Source: Myxococcaceae bacterium
Lineage (GTDB): Bacteria; Myxococcota; Myxococcia; Myxococcales; Myxococcaceae
DNA: 64,000 nt
Direction: 5' to 3'
Assembly (NCBI GenBank): GCA_016926755.1
Contig: JAFGNZ010000331.1
Span: 55,287-119,286, forward strand
Under the pieces are notes generated by a model. That model searched no databases. It worked only from the letters and a program-made list of their open reading frames with translations, and was not told where the DNA came from. Below, piece after piece: positions 61,419 through 64,000 of this stretch. The position numbers and the translations under genes are program-made. Positions within the stretch are counted from its first letter, which is position 1. The number at the start of each line of letters is the position of its first letter.

Positions 61419-62696
61419 CTATCCCTGAGCGCTCTCCTGCTCCTGATCGTGCCCCCGGCCCGTGCCGAAGAGGGGCCTCTCGACGACCACGGCGATCGCC
61501 CGCCGGGCGAGGGCGGCCCACGCGGCGACGAGGAGCAGGTTCCGCGCGACCAGCGCCAGGGTCCGAGCGACGGAGAGCCCCTGGTGGTAGCCGGGGCTCG
61601 GATAGAAGAGGGGGATGAGCGCGGTGGCGACGAGCAGGCCCACGGCCGCCGCCGGCGCACGCCCGGCCATGAGCAACGCGGCCAGGGGCATGAACCAGAT
61701 GTGGTACTGCGGGCTGAGCACGAAGTTGAACGCGGCGAACGCGAGCACCGGCAGCAGCAGCGCCTCCACCTGATCGGTGAAGTCCGGCCGCGGACGGCGC
61801 AGGAGCACGGCGGCCCCGAGCAGCGCAGAGCCACCCGTGGCCCCCATCCAGGCTGCCCGGGCCCAGGGGAGGAGCGCGTCCGCCGCCGGGCCGCCCAGCT
61901 CGTCCCACGTCGGCAGGCAGCGCCAGGTGACAGGCCAGTCGGCCACATGGTGGCCCAGCCAGAGGAGCGCGGCAGGCAAGGACTCGACCTGCAACCCCCG
62001 CGCTGCGTGGAAGCTCGCGAAGCTCCACCACGGGAAGACGAAGGCGAGCGCCGCGAGGGGAGCGAGCCCGAGCAGGCCCCCCGCCACGAGGCGCCCCAGG
62101 CGGCCCTGGCGCCAGGCGCTGAGGGCAGCCGCGGGCAGGAGCAGCACCGGAAAGACCTTGGTGCCCATCCCAAGGGCGAGCAGGACGCCCACGGGGAGGA
62201 AGCGGCCTCGGAGCATCAGCAGCGCCGCGCCCACGGTCATTGCCGCGGGGGCGAGATCGAACCGGCGCAGGAAGACGTACTCCTGGAGCCAGCCGCAGAG
62301 GGCCCAGACGGCGAACGGAAGCAGCGCCCGCAGCCCGCTCGCCTGCCGACGGCCCTCGATGAGCAGCAGCGCCTTGATGACGAGATCCAACCCGAGCATC
62401 TCCAGGTTGAAGAGGACCTGGAAGCTCCGCAGCTCCTCCGTGGGCGGCAGAAGGAACCACAGGAGCGCGTAGGGCGGATATTCGAAGGGGGCGGCTGCGT
62501 AGAGCCCTCCTCCCTCGCGCAGGATCCGCGCCGCGTTCGCGTAGACTCCGGTGTCGCCCAACGCGCGCGACAGCACCGTGGCCAGGAATGGGAGGGCGCT
62601 CGCGATCAGCAGGGCGCTCCAGAGGCCCCTCCGGCGGGCTCCCACCGCGGCCCAGTCATCGAGCCTCTCATCCCAGCGCCGCAGGACCTCGTTCAC
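61419..62696 (-). CDS. GT87-type (DUF2029) membrane glycosyltransferase
   Basis: The 425-residue protein has about ten membrane segments and GT-C features: a periplasmic Asp in RALGDTGVY, the FEYPPYALL motif with the conserved YPP, FPWWSFASFHAARG, and GMGTKVFPVLLLP. GT87 enzymes move mannose or another sugar from a polyprenyl carrier to a lipid or glycan in the periplasm. The C-terminus is soluble and short. It follows no operon partner; the MarR unit downstream is on the same strand, 147 bases away. Confidence 0.88.
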   Translation of the reverse strand: MNEVLRRWDERLDDWAAVGARRRGLWSALLIASALPFLATVLSRALGDTGVYANAARILREGGGLYAAAPFEYPPYALLWFLLPPTEELRSFQVLFNLEMLGLDLVIKALLLIEGRRQASGLRALLPFAVWALCGWLQEYVFLRRFDLAPAAMTVGAALLMLRGRFLPVGVLLALGMGTKVFPVLLLPAAALSAWRQGRLGRLVAGGLLGLAPLAALAFVFPWWSFASFHAARGLQVESLPAALLWLGHHVADWPVTWRCLPTWDELGGPAADALLPWARAAWMGATGGSALLGAAVLLRRPRPDFTDQVEALLLPVLAFAAFNFVLSPQYHIWFMPLAALLMAGRAPAAAVGLLVATALIPLFYPSPGYHQGLSVARTLALVARNLLLVAAWAALARRAIAVVVERPLFGTGRGHDQEQESAQG

Positions 62697-62744
62697 AGGA
62701 TCGCCCTCCAGCCAGCATCCGGGCGCAGCAGATGAGCCTCACGC

Positions 62745-62936
62745 CTACTTACCGCGTAGAGGCAACTCGCGGAAGACCTTGAGCCCGCGGACGCCCTCGG
62801 CCCGCATGCGCTCCAGCGCCTCGCGTCGCATCAGCAGTTCCCAGGCGCAGTGCTTGCGCACGCCGTCAGCACTCCGCACAGCAGCAGCCACTGCCCGAGG
62901 TGATGAAGGTTCTTCATGGCGGCGCGAAAGTAACAC
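62745..62936 (-). pseudogene. Possible remnant of an immunity-type or CXXCG-family gene
   Basis: In the 314-base gap right of the glycosyltransferase gene, a minus-strand frame ends with about 35 residues that read like the C-terminus of myxobacterial imm/CXXCG-family proteins: a helix REALERMRAEGVRGLKVF and a short polar tail before the stop. The part upstream in the frame is unlike protein, and the region holds no full-length gene. A decayed fragment next to the toxin-immunity pair is plausible. The family assignment is by memory of pattern only. Confidence 0.35.
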
Positions 62937-63010
62937 GCCCCATCCCCCCCAGCACTCCCCAGTGCCAGCTCGGGCCGGTGGAGCGCTCCAGGAGACGCGC
63001 AGCAGCCCCC

Positions 63011-63769
63011 TCAGCGCGGAGTGACGCGCCCGCCGATCTCCGGGAAGCGCTCGTAGGCCCGCTTAAGCGCGTCCAGGTGGGCGCGGTCATCGAGATCAAG
63101 CGGTGCCTCCGTGAGCTGCACCACCCACCCGCCCGACGCCGTGCGCCGCGCCCGCGAGAGCAGCTCAGCGTCGCGCGCGGGGTCTGGGAATCCGATGGCT
63201 CGTGCGACAGCGGCCGACCAATAGTTCAGCCACCCGAGGTAAGCGGGAATTTCGGGCGAGCGGATGTGCTCGAAGAGCTTCAGGGCGGGCAGCCCCCGGC
63301 GTGGGGACGGCGGCCCCCCCGGCGTGGGGGCTGTCTGATACGCGATGTCCACCGCAGCGTCGTCTGGCGTCGCGCGCCCCCACAGCGCACACGCCCCCTC
63401 CGCCACGCCCTCAAGCACAGCCGCCGCCGACGCACTCACGCGCTCGTCCAGTGGCAGTTCCGCATGCACCTCAAACAGGGGCTGACCGCCTGGGCTGAAA
63501 AGTCCATCTCTTCCCCTACCGTTAACCGTCACGGGGTAGCTCTCGTCCCCGTTACACAGGAGAGGGAATTTCCCGTCCCGCATCTTTTCTGCAAGCCACG
63601 CATCGCGCTGCGGCAATGCGATGGGGCGCCCGCTGTCGGAGAGCCGCCACTCCAGGCGCAAGCCTGGGAGCGCCTTTTCCATCCCATGGACGATATCGAG
63701 CGTCCGACGGTCGTTGCCCACCAGAGCAGGCGCGTAGACGATGATGTCGAGGCTGCTTCGCGTCGTCAT
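63011..63769 (-). CDS. DUF5953-like (immunity-type) protein
   Basis: The 252-residue protein matches the myxobacterial DUF5953 family: IIVYAPALVGNDRRTLDIVHGMEKALPGL near the start, LPQRDAWLAEKM, CNGDESYPVTVNG, GLPALKLFEHIRSPEI, LGWLNYWSA and the LSRARRTASGGWVVQLT ending. These proteins occur just after polymorphic toxins and are taken to be immunity proteins. The start at 63769 overlaps the upstream toxin-like gene in ATGA. The central part (about 115-165) is Pro-rich and variable. Cytoplasmic. The pairing supports the immunity role but does not prove it. Confidence 0.85.
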   Translation of the reverse strand: MTTRSSLDIIVYAPALVGNDRRTLDIVHGMEKALPGLRLEWRLSDSGRPIALPQRDAWLAEKMRDGKFPLLCNGDESYPVTVNGRGRDGLFSPGGQPLFEVHAELPLDERVSASAAAVLEGVAEGACALWGRATPDDAAVDIAYQTAPTPGGPPSPRRGLPALKLFEHIRSPEIPAYLGWLNYWSAAVARAIGFPDPARDAELLSRARRTASGGWVVQLTEAPLDLDDRAHLDALKRAYERFPEIGGRVTPR

Positions 63770-64000
63770 CGTTTGCACCCCGTGACGACGATATTGAGGA
63801 ACTGATCCTCTCGCAGTAGCGCCTCTTTGTGCGCTTGGGTGCTCACCCCAATCATGTAGCCATATCCGCATGCCGCCGCAGCTCTTCGCTCCTCTCTTAT
63901 CTGCTCCATTTCTTTCTCGATCTCCCGCCTCCGGATGAAGGCAGGGTATGTGTCGAATTTATGGGTCTTGATCTCCCACAGCATGCGTACGCCCACTTGC
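63766..64000 (-). CDS. Polymorphic-toxin-like nuclease C-terminus, 5' part outside the window
   Basis: Only the last 78 codons are present; the frame is open to the window edge. The text has LWEIKTHKFD, whose E-I-K fits the catalytic Glu-x-Lys of a PD-(D/E)XK-type restriction-endonuclease-fold toxin, followed by a long helix RRREIEKEMEQIREERRAA, the strand YGYMIGVST, and the end NIVVTGCKR, as in DUF6310-like proteins of myxobacteria. The A+T content is visibly higher than in the rest of the window. It overlaps the DUF5953-like gene by four bases, so the pair is a toxin and its immunity protein by position. Confidence 0.78.
   Translation of the reverse strand, partial: QVGVRMLWEIKTHKFDTYPAFIRRREIEKEMEQIREERRAAAACGYGYMIGVSTQAHKEALLREDQFLNIVVTGCKR

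Noticed and set aside
1..64000. Type VI secretion, eCIS or phage structural operon in the window
   Set aside because: No sheath, tube, VgrG, baseplate, tail-fibre or ClpV-like gene was seen; only possible cargo-type proteins are present.

Overview
The window is very GC-rich and reads as a myxobacterial chromosome, probably from the Cystobacterineae (Archangium, Cystobacter or Hyalangium-like). The basis is content: a one-component Ser/Thr kinase with a zinc-finger head and TPR tail, a Reg_prop/Y_Y_Y histidine kinase, a DUF2378-like protein, a DUF5953-like immunity protein, Cys-rich secreted repeats, many lipoproteins, and few long operons. No rRNA, complete tRNA, CRISPR array, insertion sequence or phage structural gene was found.

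Layout. 2-3779: three-gene operon cut by the left edge (unknown protein, leucine-rich-repeat protein, L,D-transpeptidase-like enzyme). 3899-5657: YCII/DGPF protein plus ECF42-type sigma factor. 5734-10630: accessory stretch with two unusual putative secreted proteins, a decayed DUF4287 gene, an AT-richer NUDIX gene coupled to a HAD phosphatase, and an amidase. 10764-16252: PLD-helicase-DUF3427 protein and a dimethylformamidase-like protein. 16253-23427: small unknown protein, kinase, unknown protein and M23 lipoprotein; two 52-bp copies of one intergenic repeat flank this kinase region. 23707-25473: an eCIS-core-domain protein with a probable cysteine-amidase C-terminus. 25490-29261: transporter, DUF2378-like, DUF2891 and epimerase genes.

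29657-39807 (minus strand) is a compact natural-product cluster: FkbM methyltransferase, MFS exporter, a two-module NRPS (C-A-T-C-A-T-TE), and a JmjC-type cupin that overlaps the NRPS stop by ATGA. A large sensor histidine kinase is divergent from it, followed by a convergent P450. 44550-46316 carries an amidohydrolase and an SDR, separated by what looks like the 3' end of a tRNA gene (a possible attachment-site scar). 48532-49852 is a second, very small natural-product locus: a 60-residue precursor peptide with a Gly-Gly leader end, followed by a MvdC/MvdD-type ATP-grasp ligase. This is a candidate graspetide (omega-ester or omega-amide peptide) system.

49884-62696 is mostly envelope and housekeeping: a secreted EEP phosphodiesterase with Cys-rich repeats, an App1-like phosphatase, alpha/beta hydrolases (one C-terminally truncated), a SulP transporter, a CPA2 antiporter, a MarR regulator and a GT87-type glycosyltransferase. 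The right edge (63011-64000) holds a DUF5953-like immunity gene overlapping the 3' end of a nuclease-like polymorphic toxin.

Starts were chosen from Shine-Dalgarno sequences, overlaps and family alignment from memory. Domain names are recognitions by eye, not database hits.
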